64,000 bases of DNA from Anoplopoma fimbria (lineage: Eukaryota > Chordata > Actinopteri > Perciformes > Anoplopomatidae). Below the pieces are notes generated by a model. The model made no database searches. It saw nothing but the letters and a program-made list of their open reading frames with translations, and had not been told where the DNA came from. The stretch is taken from assembly GCF_027596085.1 (NCBI RefSeq), contig NC_072463.1, positions 574,692 through 638,691 of the forward strand, in the 5' to 3' direction. Positions 45,414 to 58,217 of the stretch are shown piece by piece (the first letter of the stretch is position 1; each line of letters opens with the position of its first letter). A program made the position numbers and the translations under genes.

Positions 45414-47043
45414 ATGAAATACACTTTACATAGCGTGTGATGAGCAGAAACAGCTCGTGTTCTTCTGGTGCGCGATGCTTTTTGTATTTTTTTGGGAGCA
45501 AACATCTGCAGCGTTAATAACCTGAAGACTGCTGTTTTATTTTTTAATCCCAGATGTGAACAAAAGAGACGAAGGTACAGTGAAGTATCCAAAAAAAAGA
45601 AAAGGTCAGTGGCAAAACAGGGAGAAGTGGAGGTCTGACAGCAGAGCTTCCTGTCAATTATTACTGACTTTACAATCTCCAGCTGAGAGAAGCCTGCAGC
45701 CGTCCTGCAGCAGATCCTGACATCTGAACTTTTCAAAATAAGAGCATCTACTGCTCCACTGGCTTTTTACTAACGTGCTGAAACAAGCAGTGAAAGATCT
45801 TCTGCACACATCGATCATATGATCAATGGAGACTTTGTTTCTGGGGCTAATAAATGTGAAAAAACAACTTCCTCTCAGCGATCAATTAATTATCACGTTG
45901 AACTTTGTTCTGCTGCAGTGAGTGAGCAGAATGAGGATTCTTTGGAGAAGCTGAGCCGTGAGCGAGCTGCTGGTCAGCAGCCTGTGATGAAGAGCTTCTG
46001 ACATCACTGCTGGCTGATTACATCGTCTTCATCAGCGAGAGAGAGAGAGCACACAGATAGACACAAACAAAGACCCGTATTCAACCTTTAACCTGATGAA
46101 GATAACCAGAAAATCACAAACACGTTTTTTCTGGTTAGGTGAACTTTTCAGTTTTGTGTTTAGTCTCTTTAATATTTCATTTCTGTCTGCTGAAACCTTC
46201 TATCCATTCTGGAGGATATTCTGCCTCCAGATCAGCTAAAAAGATGTTTTCTCTAAAGGTTGAGATCTTAAACAGTCAGAGTAAATGACATTGACAATTG
46301 GTTCTGTCAAGTAACAGCTCTAACTCCTCATTATGTTTAATGTAAAATCTGAAACTGACAAGAACCTAGTAACTACAGCCATTATGACTTAAAGTAAAAA
46401 TGTAATATTGGAACCTAAAGCTGTGGTAAAGTAGTCCAGTTCCAGACTCCACATCCACGACTTCCTCTGCGATTCATATTTGTTCGGTATTGTTCCGATT
46501 GGTGACAAGTGTAAATGTTTTTAATGTATTTAAAAAAAACGTGTTTAAAGCCGTGTTCTCATAAAGTTATGTTGTTAAGGCAGATTTACATATACTGCAA
46601 AGAATATGTATAAAAAATACCATTACTACCATGTCTATAATTTAGTTGTGTGGATATTTAAATGCTTTAGGTTTCACTTTATCAATCAATTTTCCTTAAA
46701 AAACTTTCACAAATGTTGTGGATTTTCCTGCAGGTTAACGATGGATTTTTCTCTAAAGGTTTAAAAAAGGTATCTGAAATAACTTCAAACACTGAGTGTT
46801 GAGCTGAAACAAGGCTCTTTTTGTTTCAAAGATCCTGAAAAGTTACAGCTCACACTTTTTACCTGACAGACATATTTTAACATCTAATCTAAAGTTTGAA
46901 TCTGCAAAGTAGCTAATTCAAAAAAAAGTATTTCAATAGAAGTACAGTTTTTCTTCTGTTACGCTGTGGTGATAAGTAGAAAACGGAAAATACTTAAATT
47001 ACCTTAACGGTCAGATTAGTGTATACAGATTTTACTAATGTGA

Positions 47044-47189
<146 letters not shown>

Positions 47190-47589
47190 GCTGTCTGGAA
47201 AAAGACCCAGTGCAGCATGTGCATCCTCACAGCGGGCTTCTTTAGCGGCTCCTCCTCGTCCAAAACAAATACACAGTTATGAGTCTGTTTACTCGTTAAT
47301 TACGGTTTCTAAAACTGTGCAGAACAAGGATGAAAACCCCAAAGACAGAACACGGCGAGTTAACTGCAGCCAGCTCCTCCTGCTGGGATTCAGATCAGTT
47401 AGTCAGCAGTCACTCTCTGCTGGAAGCAGAAACCACAACGGCCAAGGAGAGAAAGGTTGGGTTTATTTTTCAGAGTGACACTGAGGAGGGCCTGAACACA
47501 AAAACTGTTTATCCATTTCTAAATGTTAACCAGAAAACGTCTATAAAACACAAAATAAATGGATATAAATGGTGAAATAATTGGAGAAA

Positions 47590-47880
47590 CAGTTCAGGCA
47601 ACTCTCACCAAAAGTTACATCTTGTTTTCCTCAGAAACGAGCAATGCATATCAATCCCCGCTCGTTACACGCATACAGTCTTTTCAAAATAAACTTCCTC
47701 TTCCCAGGAAACAACGAAGTTAGTTTTAGGCAACAAAACTACTTAGTTCAGTTTAGGAAAAGATTGTTGTTTGGGTTAAAATAACCATTGAAGGGCCTTT
47801 ACTGAAGTAGGCAAGTTATGTGACAAATAAATCAACGTTGACTTCTCGTTTCAGGAGGAGAGACTGCTGTTTGTTCATCC
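47590..47880 (-). repeat. Dispersed repeat family 2, copy 4
   Basis: Minus-strand copy: AGTCTTTTCAAAATAAACTT and GTTGTTTGGGTTAAAATAAC are reverse complements of copy 1 phrases. Confidence 0.55.
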
Positions 47881-49269
47881 TCCATTTTCTTGCTGGATGA
47901 CTATCTTTTGAGATTCTTTATTTTGGCTGATACAAACAGGACTGTTTCCATGGAGATATCATTTGTTTACATTTTGGCAAATTGTAATGAATGAATGAAA
48001 TCATGCTGCATTACCTGCTAGCAGTTCTTGTTTTCACTTTACCCACAGACTTACAGACAACCATCACTGGATTACTTTGATAGATCTATGATTTCTAAAC
48101 AGATCGTGTGATGTTCATCCACCATGTACCCGGGAGTGATTGGCACTATCTGGAAAGTTTAAGTCCCCTTCGGATTTGACTGAAAAAAGAAGTCTCTGAG
48201 AAGATACATATTATGGTAAACTTTGAGCTGAAAGAGGATAAACAGCTTTTCCAAAGTGCATCGTCAGGATCACAAACTCTGTGTTCTGCTGTCATAACGC
48301 TCTGAACTTGACAGCAGGTTTGCTGAACTCGGCGAGCAAAGCGATTCTGTCTGTGATAGAGCCGTCGTTAGCGTTTCCGTGGCGATAACAGGGAGATTCC
48401 TGACGAAGAGAGAGACGCTGCATTTGGACTCGAGGATAACAAGTCCTGTCGACACCCCTCGAAGCAACGACAGCAGAAAACAGCAGGTCTGCAGTTTTTT
48501 TCTGGAGGTAATATATCTGAGTAAGACAGGTGAGGAGGCTTTTAACAGAAGAGCCCCTCTCACAGAGTGTTCATGTAATCTGAGCTCCGGTGGCTGGAGG
48601 TTTGGGGTAGACTGGGCTGTCATTTCCCTCTATTCACCTCTCAGACTAAAACTACTGCAGAGACTAAAGTGATGCTCATGAAGGTGAGGAACTAACGTCT
48701 TCTCTCTTTGCCCTGATACAAGAGCTGATTCACTACTTCTTTCTGTTGACTTATAAGCAGGAATGTAACATGTTAAAAAAGTGAGAATATGACACAAAAA
48801 ACTCCCTGTTTCCCCATTACTGTTCATCATGAGGGCCTGGGGTGGCACAAGACCCCTTGACTGAAACTTCAGAACCTCTGAAAGCCTCAATAGCAGAATT
48901 TGGGGGTCTCTAAAATCACAAGTCAATTATTATTCATTTGCAAGTGTCACTAAAATGTCTATTAAAAGCTTACTAATACCCAGCAGATTCCATTATTAAA
49001 AGTTCAAAGGTTGTGCCTCTCGTGAGATGGGATAAAGCACGACGTTGTCTTTCCTCTGATTGGACACCAGAACGACAGACAGAAGAAGCTGAGCCAAGGT
49101 GCGTATTCTGCTGCAGGGCTTAGTTGTTGTGTTGTGTGAGTGGCTTTAAATATAAAGATATAAGATCAGTGATGTGTGTGCAAAGTGTGCAAAGATATTT
49201 ATTTATTTTTTATTTATTTATTTTTCACTACACAATTCTTTCCCCCCCCCACATCTTTGGCTATTTTAA

Positions 49270-49272
<3 letters not shown>

Positions 49273-49348
<76 letters not shown>

Positions 49349-49354
49349 TATTAT
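49273..49354. repeat. (ATT)n microsatellite
   Basis: About 27 units. Poly-Leu and poly-Tyr frames over it are artefacts. Confidence 0.95.
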
Positions 49355-51452
49355 TTTACTTATTTATCTTCCACCACATTAATTTCCTCCCTATGCGACA
49401 GAGACCCCAAACAATAAATGCTAATTACAAACATGCACAACATGAAGAAGTATATGTGTGAAATACTTTTGAATAAATCACATCTGTCTAATAATGAAGA
49501 GCCTTTATCAGATGGGACTGTGAGGTGACATTAGACAAACGCTGCCTTAAATTAAACGTTCTTTCCAAAATACAAACAAGCATTTTGTCTCAGAGAGAAG
49601 TAGATAAGAATCAGAGATAAAAGGGACAAAGAGAGAGAGAAAGTGCTGATGGAGGCGGATCGTCAGCGAAACCTTTACACCATGAGTGACGGAGCATTCT
49701 GCTCTCCTGGTCTGAGGTTGTTTATCTTCATCGAGGCGACGCTGCAGCAGCTGTCACGCATCACGAGAACAAAAGAGTTAACGGAGGACACGACAACGAG
49801 CTCGGCCCTCATCCATGTTTCTGATCCGTGTTTACACGAGGACGACCACCGGGTCAGAAGAAAAAGAGTCCATCGGAAACAATAAACTGGTTTCTGTTTG
49901 TTTTTAAGGCCTGTTGGTGCATGTGGAGCTGCAGACCTCTGAAGGAGGAGGATTGGGTTTAAGATAAGAAGCATTATCTCTCCGTAATGGTAGTTTCACT
50001 TTTTTAAAAACTCATTTTAAAGCCTCACTGCCGTGTAATCCGCCTGAATCACACGCTGGGGACGCAACCAAATGAGCATCCTGTCCCTTATAATTAAGAA
50101 GTATTCTTTTTCCAAAATGAACCCACGTTTCCTCAGCAATTAACTGACACCTTCATTACAAACCAAAGAAAAATGTTCCACCTGCTCAGAAATGATACAC
50201 TCTTTGAGCTCTTTTCTCCGTCGCACTTGCAGATGTATAATCTCAAAATACAGCCGTTTAAATATATGTTGTGAACTTATTAAAGTTATCTATATTGATT
50301 GATTTAAGTCTCTCAATGTCACTTTCCATTTCAATTATTGGAGCATTCCCAAATAAAATCAATTAGCTAAATCAATGAATACAAACTATATGGATTACTT
50401 CCTGAAGCCTACATTAACACTTCAAAAGCGCCGAGAATGTCTAGTTTTTGATGTGTATTTCCAGTAAGACTGTGGTTGTAGTTTGGACAACACTGTTTAG
50501 TACAAAAATAAGTTTCCACAGAACTAAATTCTCAATTATGTTTGGAGGGAAATTTATTTTCTATCAGAATACAGTCGCAGTTTTAAACATGAGGTTAAAT
50601 TTGCAAATTGAAATAAAAATAAAAAAACAATACTATGGGGTTCTTTTAGTAAAACATGAGGGTTTGACATAAAATAAGTATGTTTTTTAGGATGTAAATA
50701 AAAATGTTTTTGGATTCACACAGGACAGGAACAGCGGGCTCCTGGGTGAAAGTCCTGTGTTTGTTTGACCCATCCATCCACTTCAACATCTTCCCAACAC
50801 AGACTTCTGCAGACTTTGAATAGGAACTTATAGGTCAAAAAACTAACGTAATCCATGAGAGGATACGATTTTCTTCAAACATAAGTGACAAGTTTCGCAG
50901 TTTCGTTTTCTGGGAACGTGATATTTATGAGACAAGGCTGCTAAATGCTAAAGTCAGTGTGCACCATGTTCACCATGTTAGTATGGCGGCTTAGCATGCA
51001 TAATGCTAAGTGAAAAACAGACAACAAGCCAGTAAATGAAACCAGAACATAGCAGCAGAAATATTTCCTGTTAGTTCGGCTGAGGCGCTTATAATGGGAA
51101 AAAAAAAACCTGATTTGCATAAACAGCATCCAAATATCAGCAAATTCCACAATATTCTGCGTTTCACACTTTTACTAATCCAATCCAACAACAATCCAAT
51201 TCCAGCAGCGGGAAAGTTAAACAGTGACAAAGCAGTTTAGGGTCTGTGAGCAGAAACGAAGAGTTGGAGCCTCACTGGAGCTCGAGCTCATGGAGCACCA
51301 ACAGTACGGAGCTGGGTCGATATGATATCTGCAGTTTCCATTTGGATAATTTCCTTCAGACAACAGCAATCGATATATGTATTTATGGGTTTTATTTCAA
51401 TTAGCTGTTGTGACTGAAGAGTTGTAGTCAGGAACCAATCAATGTTTGAATC

Positions 51453-51925
51453 ATAGACAGTCACCCATTGGCTTATGGACGGCCGTTATGAAGCCTCGAG
51501 TTTGGCGATTTTGGCCGTCGCCATGTGTTTTTCTTGCAACCAGTGAACAGGAAGTGACCATATATGGACTGAGGAGGAGTGACGTAGAGACGCCGTATAC
51601 GTCTCTGGTGTGGACCTGTCAATCAGTGTGTAGCCCCGCCCTAAAGCATCCCCTGCTTTATGGTCTGTTTGACTCTAAATGGAGCATCATTTACTAAATG
51701 AACATCATGCTGTATTGAAGAAGACTTGAAACTAGAGATTGAGACCATAAACTCATGTTTACAATGTTTACTGAGGGAATAAATCAAGAGAGAAGTAGAG
51801 TCATTTTCTCATAGACTTCTATACAACCAGAGGAGTCGCCCCCTGGTGGACAGCAGAGAGAATGCAGCTTTAAGACACTTCCACATTGGCTTCACTCGGC
51901 AGAACCTGAGGTTGCCGCCTGGTTT
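51453..51925 (+). repeat. Dispersed repeat family 1, copy i
   Basis: Near full-length plus-strand copy ending GAGGTTGCCGCCTGG. Confidence 0.87.
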
Positions 51926-52748
51926 GAATGGAGAACCCGTGTTTACCCACACATAACATATACTCAAACATATATATAATATAATATAAAAATATTATAT
52001 ATTATCAAAGTAGTGAACAATAGCAGCAGAGTGTAAAAGTAAAATAAATAATTGTGTATGTGTACAGAACATATATATGTATACGCTCACATGTAGACCC
52101 AGATGAAAGTCTGGCTGGATGAAATACATGCATTAATAAATTATAACCTATGAACTTTAAACACAAACAGAGGGAGAAGCTGCCGCTCAGAGTGAAGAGA
52201 CTTCCTGCCGGGAAGTCAGCAAAAGGGCACAAGGACATAATGAGGCAACCGCTATGGTATCTATAATTGATTGTGTTTCATGGGGGCACGCTGTGAAAAA
52301 GACCTATGGAGCTACAAACTAACAAACGAAGGGATAAATAAACAACAACAGACCTGTTATGGGAGGAAAAGACGAGGTAATGTCAGCTCTGAATGTGTGT
52401 GAGCTCAAGCTCCTGCTCTTAAACTCTGCTGTGGTCACAAGGTAAAGAAATGCAAAAAGCTCCTCACCCGTTTCATTCCCACAATCCCTTTATTTAATCA
52501 ATATAAATTTAAATTCTAGGTAAACTTACTTAGCCTAAGCTGACTGTGAGCGGGTTAATGCAGAACAATGGTTAATGACGTAAGAGCACCTTCATAAGGC
52601 CATAAAAAAAACATAGTTTTCTTGTGGTGAGCTATGCTGCTCGTTAATGTCACATCTGGCCAGGAAAGCCAATTAAAATCAAGAAGGAGGCGGGGCTTTA
52701 CTTATTAACCACTAACTTCCTGTTTTGATGTTGGTGGATCTGGTAGGG

Positions 52749-53220
52749 CGAGGCGGCAACCTCCAGTTCTATGTGTTAAAGCTGCATTCTCTCTCCTGTC
52801 CACCAGGGGGCGACTCCTCTGGTTGTATAGAAGTCTATGAGAAAATGACTCTACTTCTCTCTTGATTTATTCCCTCAGTAAACATTGTAAACATGAGTTT
52901 ATGGTCTCAATCTCTAGTTTCAAGTCTTCTTCAATACAGCATGATGTTCATTTAGTAAATGATGCTCCATTTAGAGTCAAACAGACCATAAAGCAGGGGA
53001 TGCTTTAGGGCGGGGCTACACACTGATTGACAGGTCCACACCAGAGACGTATACGGCGTCTCTACGTCGCTCCTCCTCAGTCCATATATGGTCACTTCCT
53101 GTGAAAAAACCCCAAGATAGTGACGACCAAAACGCTAAACTCCTGGCTCCAACATCGTCCACAAACAAATGGGCGATGTCATGATGACTATGCCCGCCTC
53201 TTATATAGAGTCTGTGGTAG
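52749..53220 (-). repeat. Dispersed repeat family 1, copy j
   Basis: Near full-length minus-strand copy. Together with copy i it forms an inverted pair of ~470-base arms with ~820 bases between. Confidence 0.87.
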
Positions 53221-53354
53221 TGACACGTCTGAGTCAGTTAGTGAGTAAAAATCTAATCAACTACCAAGAAAGCAACCACAAAACCGCCACTCAAACTGAT
53301 TATCAGGCTGAATACAACGATGCCATTAGTGTAAAAAAAGTAATGAAATTTGTA

Positions 53355-53828
53355 TCTGTGTCTGTACTGAATGTGTCTGTACTGAATGTGTCTGTACTGT
53401 GTGTCTGTACTGAATGTGTCTGTACTGTATGTGTCTGTACTGAATGTGTCTGTACTGTGTCTGTACTGAATGTGTCTGTATGTAAGTGACTGTACTGAAT
53501 GTGTCTGTACTGAATGTGTCTGTACTGAATGTGTCTGTACTGAATGTGTCTGTACTGAATGTGACTGTTCTGAATGTGTCTGTACTGAATGTGTCTGTAC
53601 TGTATGTGTCTGTACTGAATGTGTCTGTACTGTATGTGTCTGTACTGTATGTGTCTGTACTGAATGTACTGAATGTGTCTGTACTGTATGTGTCTGTACT
53701 GAATGTGACTGTATTGAATGTGTCTGTACTGTATGTGTCTGTACTGAATGTGTCTGTACTGAATGTGTCTGTACTGTATGTGTCTGTACTGAATGTGTCT
53801 GTACTGTATGTGTCTGTACTGTATGTGC
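53355..53828. repeat. 15-bp minisatellite beside a kcnh5 splice donor
   Basis: About 31 units of GTGTCTGTACTGAAT with GAAT/GTAT alternation and a few shortened units. It ends about 22 bases from the 5' splice site of the kcnh5 exon. Because the unit is a multiple of three, both strands show long open frames (HIQYR repeats in the kcnh5 sense). Confidence 0.95.
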
Positions 53829-53851
53829 GTCCACAGAGTTCGATACCTTAC

Positions 53852-54048
53852 CCGCTTGCGCAGGTTGCAGGTGAGGATGAGGTTGCGGGAGAAGGAGTTG
53901 GCGAAGGCGGTGTAAAACTCCAGCACCTTGAGCAAGGCGTCCCTCCTGATGACGTGGAGGTCGCAGTACGTCAGCGCTCGGACGTTGGCACACGCGTGAG
54001 CCAGGGCGGTCTCCTTCCAGAAGACGTCGCCAAACACGTCGCCTTTAC
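53852..54048 (-). CDS. kcnh5: kcnh5 penultimate coding exon (end of cyclic-nucleotide-binding homology domain)
   Basis: This 197-nt exon (2 nt plus 65 codons) completes the cytoplasmic cyclic-nucleotide-binding homology domain of an EAG-type voltage-gated potassium channel. It starts after CTTCAG with the split Gly and [20 protein letters not shown], continues [20 protein letters not shown] and [16 protein letters not shown], and ends ILTCNLRKR before CGG/GTAAGG. EAG channels carry a (Y/C)NL tripeptide near here acting as an intrinsic ligand; this copy has CNL, the form I recall for KCNH5, where KCNH1 has YNL. The exon is intact and in phase 0 with the exon at 31966-33067. Earlier exons (PAS domain, voltage sensor, pore) are not in the window. 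Confidence 0.93.
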
Positions 54049-54472
54049 CTGAAGACACCAGAGTTTAATTATTGACACAACAACTGTGTGATGACGGAGA
54101 CAACCTGGAAAACTAAACCAACCAGAGACAATCATGAACTAGGAATGGTTTAGGTTCACCTCACATGCAAACATGTAAAGCTTACCTCTTTACGCGATTG
54201 ATCTACTGACAGAATATCAATCTGCTTATACTTCCATGATTGTTAAATTGTTTAAGCCATTTTTACAGGAAGAATGCTGAACATTCTGTATCAAATTCTG
54301 AGTAAATTCAGCAGTGATCTGATTTGCTGCATAGTGATCTGAACATGTTGGGGTTTTGGACTGTTGGTTGGACAAAACAAGACACTATAAAGATGTTATT
54401 TGTGGTTTTAGGAAATGAATAAAGTCCTTAAAACTCTTGTAGTCATTGTGTCCAAAAAGTTAAAAAAAACGT

Positions 54473-54620
54473 CAAGTCAATTTTATTTATACATCCCAAA
54501 ATCACAAGTTACCCTTTTGGCGAAGGGGACTTTACAATCTGTACAGCATACAATATACTACAAATCAATGCAAAGACGCACATAGAAACAAAATCACACC
54601 GTTTCGTTGAAATATTTAAA
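54473..54620 (-). mobile_element. Retroposon 3'-end fragment
   Basis: The plus strand reads AAGTCAATTTTATTTATACA, then CCCAAAATCACAAGTTACC and GGACTTTACAATCTGTACAG, a widespread fish retroposon end. Confidence 0.6.
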
Positions 54621-56311
54621 TTTGTGCAAGAAATTTGTGTGACTCAATGTCAGCGTTGACATTCTCCTCCTGTTGTCACTGACGTTGTTGAATAAGAAAT
54701 GAAAGAGAAAATGATTGTGTCGGGGTGCGGTCGCCCAGAGCTTTATCTTAGTACCTCATATTTGATGATGTGTACAAATGTTTGTGTATAAACCATAGAC
54801 TGTCTATTTTTTAAAACAATAACGTCGCTTCCATATTTATGCTAGTTAGCAGCCACAATGTTAGCACAGGCTAGCACTGATCGAGCCAAACTCCATTCAG
54901 AAAAGAAGTATTTTGAAAGTTTTTTCCTTGTGGTCTTGCGGACAGACATTACAAAGAATGAATTTTGACTTTTTACAAATCTGCATAGTTATGAAGTTAT
55001 TTCTGCATCCTTTTAATCCGTTTGTTTCCAATTGAATTGCAGAAATACCTGTTTATTTTGGTTTCATACCGCTGTAGTAAACCAGCTAACATGTGGCTTG
55101 ATGAATACAGTGAAACAGCTCGGTGGAATTCCTCTGGATGATGTTTTGAACCCAGACAAGACAGTGTTTGGTTTTCCAAACATATCTGGGACTTCAACAT
55201 GTACAAAAGAATAATAGTGGTTAAATCAGCCATTATTGATGAACTGTGTCCACGCAACAAATGATCCTGGTTCACGTTTGATGTGGACACACGATGAGGC
55301 CTTCCTACAAATTAAACTTCTGCTGTCTGATAGGAAGCAAAACACAAGTACATAAAATCTGTTTGGAGAGCTGCCCTGGACTTTGAAGAAGAAAGTTCAT
55401 GTGACGTTGATGAATTACATGATGATTAGCTGAACAAAATATACAGTAACAGACTGTAAAACATTAAACATAAACCATCCTCCTCTCTGCATAAAGCAAG
55501 CACATCCTCACATCTTTTTCTGTCCTTAGCAACCGTTTCACCTGGCCAGGTCCTTAGCAACCAGAGCTTTGATTTGCAACGTGCAAGAAACAGTGAACAG
55601 GTACAGCGACTCCTTCAGTTTCAGACCCAACTTAATAGGAGTGGAATGAAAAGAAGAAAACATGGTAGAGGAAAAGGAAAATATATATGTATTTTCTCAC
55701 AAAAGAGTTGTGTTATTGAATACTGGGATGAAAATCAGTCGACTGAGCTGCAACTTAACTGACAAAGAGGAGGTACAACTGAGGGGAAAAAGGCAGAGCA
55801 AAGAGCCCTCAGAGGTAGATGGTCCAGTGACTGCATGGACTCATGTGGTTCAGCTGCTGGAGGTTGGTTTGATATTTGGTAGTTGGTTTGGAGCTGTGAG
55901 TCAAAGTGAAAACCGCTGGGAGGAAAAAAGACCACGAGAACATGAAAACCTTTCCTCATAAAAGTTGACATTTAAAGACGAGTTGCATTGATACAGTTAC
56001 ATCCCGTCGATCAAACAAGCGTGTGCTTCAAATAAAGCAGTTAAATACATTTTACATAAAGAAGTTGCTATTTTTGTGCACATATAACACAAAAACACAT
56101 GACTCGAAGCACTGATCCCCTCAAACGGAGCCGCTCTCCCTCACTGGTTTCTAACCAACTGCAGCCACCTGGACACTTGACTTATCAACTGCCAGCATAT
56201 ATTCCCTGATGCTAATCACCCACAACAGATGAACGCTTGTTTACACTCATGAGCGTCTCCCAGGCAACGCCACATTTATTCCCACAATTATAAGAGGATG
56301 AAGAATGATAA

Positions 56312-56354
<43 letters not shown>
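56312..56354. repeat. (ATA)n microsatellite
   Basis: About 14 trinucleotide units. Confidence 0.95.
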
Positions 56355-56356
<2 letters not shown>

Positions 56357-57433
56357 GCAGCATCAAATGTGTCGTACGTCATCAGAAGCTGCTGCGTCTC
56401 ATCCACAGAAACTGATCTGAGAGCTGTTTTAACTAAACTGCAAATAGGTTTTAACACTGATAAATGTTTTAATCAACAGCACCAGGTAAAGCATGAAATA
56501 GAGAAATAGAGCAATAAATAATATATTTAATATGTATTTGTATAGCACCTTCCATAAAAGAAATGCTGCACAAATTGCTTTAAACTAAGGGACAACAGAC
56601 TAGAATGAAGTAGGGGTTAAACAATATACCGATAATGAGGAAAACTGTGCTATTAAAAAATGAAATGTAAACATCATGTAAATAATCCAGGACCTCTTAA
56701 ATCAGTATATATACACAACTATGTTTACAGACTCTCTCCATCTCCCTACACTCATATTTTTATTGTATTTATTTGCCAAAACTCAGAGTAAACAAAGTTA
56801 AAGATGAATTTGACTAAAAGTATTATTATCTTTTTTTCTACCAATTTTCCACAGGAAATAGAAAAGTTTTTCTTTTTCTTTTGAACATAATGGTGAAGCG
56901 AAAAATCTGATATTGTGACAGCACTAGAATAAACAATAAAAACAGGCAAAGAATGCCATAATTAATGTAAAATATGATGGGAAATTAAACACATAATACA
57001 AAAAAAGTTACAAATATTAAAATCAGTACCCGTATTTGCACATATACATCGATAAACCTGCAGCAGCATCAAAATACTTCCATTCTCTTCTACTATATTA
57101 TTTTCTTTTCTACATAAGTGCTGAAGTTTTTGAACTTTCGAGTATTTCACTTTGAGTTCACTCTCCACCAACCGTCGATAATAACTAGAAATAGAATATG
57201 ACGGTGCTTCTACACCACCTTTCCCCTGAAGAGATCCAGTTGCATTCTGGTTGTAACAGCCTCACACAAAGAAAGGTAAAATCTGGGCTAATAAGGACTC
57301 AAATCTGTGTCGAACCTGCCACAACCACCTGCTCAGCGTTTTCCTGAGCTGACCTGGATACCATTTGACGAAAAAGCAGTCAACGCTGTCCACGAGCTGT
57401 CTCAACAGACGCCACGCCATCACTGAAACGCAG

Positions 57434-57438
<5 letters not shown>

Positions 57439-57512
<74 letters not shown>
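57439..57512. repeat. (GT)n microsatellite
   Basis: About 37 units. Confidence 0.97.
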
Positions 57513-57513
<1 letters not shown>

Positions 57514-57582
57514 GATGTCATCTCGACTGAACTCGTCTTGACTGAGCTCCCCAGAGATCTGCAGCTCTTCACCAATTAGTGG

Positions 57583-57662
57583 CGTGGATGTGGAGGTGGA
57601 TGTGGATGTGGATGTGGGGAGGTGGATGTGGAGGTGGAGGTGGATGTGGACGTGGAGGTGGT
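57583..57662. repeat. 6-bp tandem repeat (GTGGAT/GTGGAG)
   Basis: About 13 hexamer units alternating GTGGAT and GTGGAG. Confidence 0.9.
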
Positions 57663-57852
57663 GCTGTGTGTGACATCTACAGTGGGGTTAAAGAAATTAG
57701 AAATTGGGCGGAGATGGATGAATCCCCACAACCAGAACCATTCCTCACTGTGTTCTGTCTGACTGCTCGTGTTTGACGTACGCCGCTTCACACGGAATAT
57801 GACGTACACGAACACTCATGTACCCTCTGTTGTGTACTGCCATGTATGTACT

Positions 57853-58217
57853 CATACACTGCATATAAGAAGTGGATGTAATCAATGTGACGTCACCCAT
57901 TGGTTTGTGGACTGATGTTATGAAGCCTCGAATTCTGGGATTTCTTGGAATACCGCAGTCGCCATGTTGGTTTTTTGCAACCAGTGAACAGAAGTGACCA
58001 TATATGGAGTGAGGAGGAGTGACATAGAGACGGCGTATACGTCTCTGGTGTGGACCTGTCAATCAGTGTGTAGCCCCGCCCTAAAGCATCCCCTGCTTTA
58101 TGGTCTGTTTGACTCTAAATGGAGCATCATTTACTAAATGAACATCATGCTGTATTGAAGAAGACTTGAAACTAGAGATTGAGACCATAAACTCATGTTT
58201 ACAATGTTTACTGAGGG
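57853..58217 (+). repeat. Dispersed repeat family 1, copy k, 3'-truncated
   Basis: Plus-strand copy from CACTGCATATAAGAAGTGGA; it breaks off at GTTTACTGAGGG where other copies continue. Confidence 0.85.

Noticed and set aside
53355..53828. CRISPR-like regular array
   Set aside because: The units are contiguous with no unique spacers; it is a minisatellite in animal DNA. The same applies to 34212-34402.
53303..54052. Frames of 188-251 codons on both strands across the minisatellite
   Set aside because: Only the 65 codons of the kcnh5 exon at the minus-strand end are genuine; the rest is the 15-bp repeat, and the plus-strand frame is antisense to the exon.
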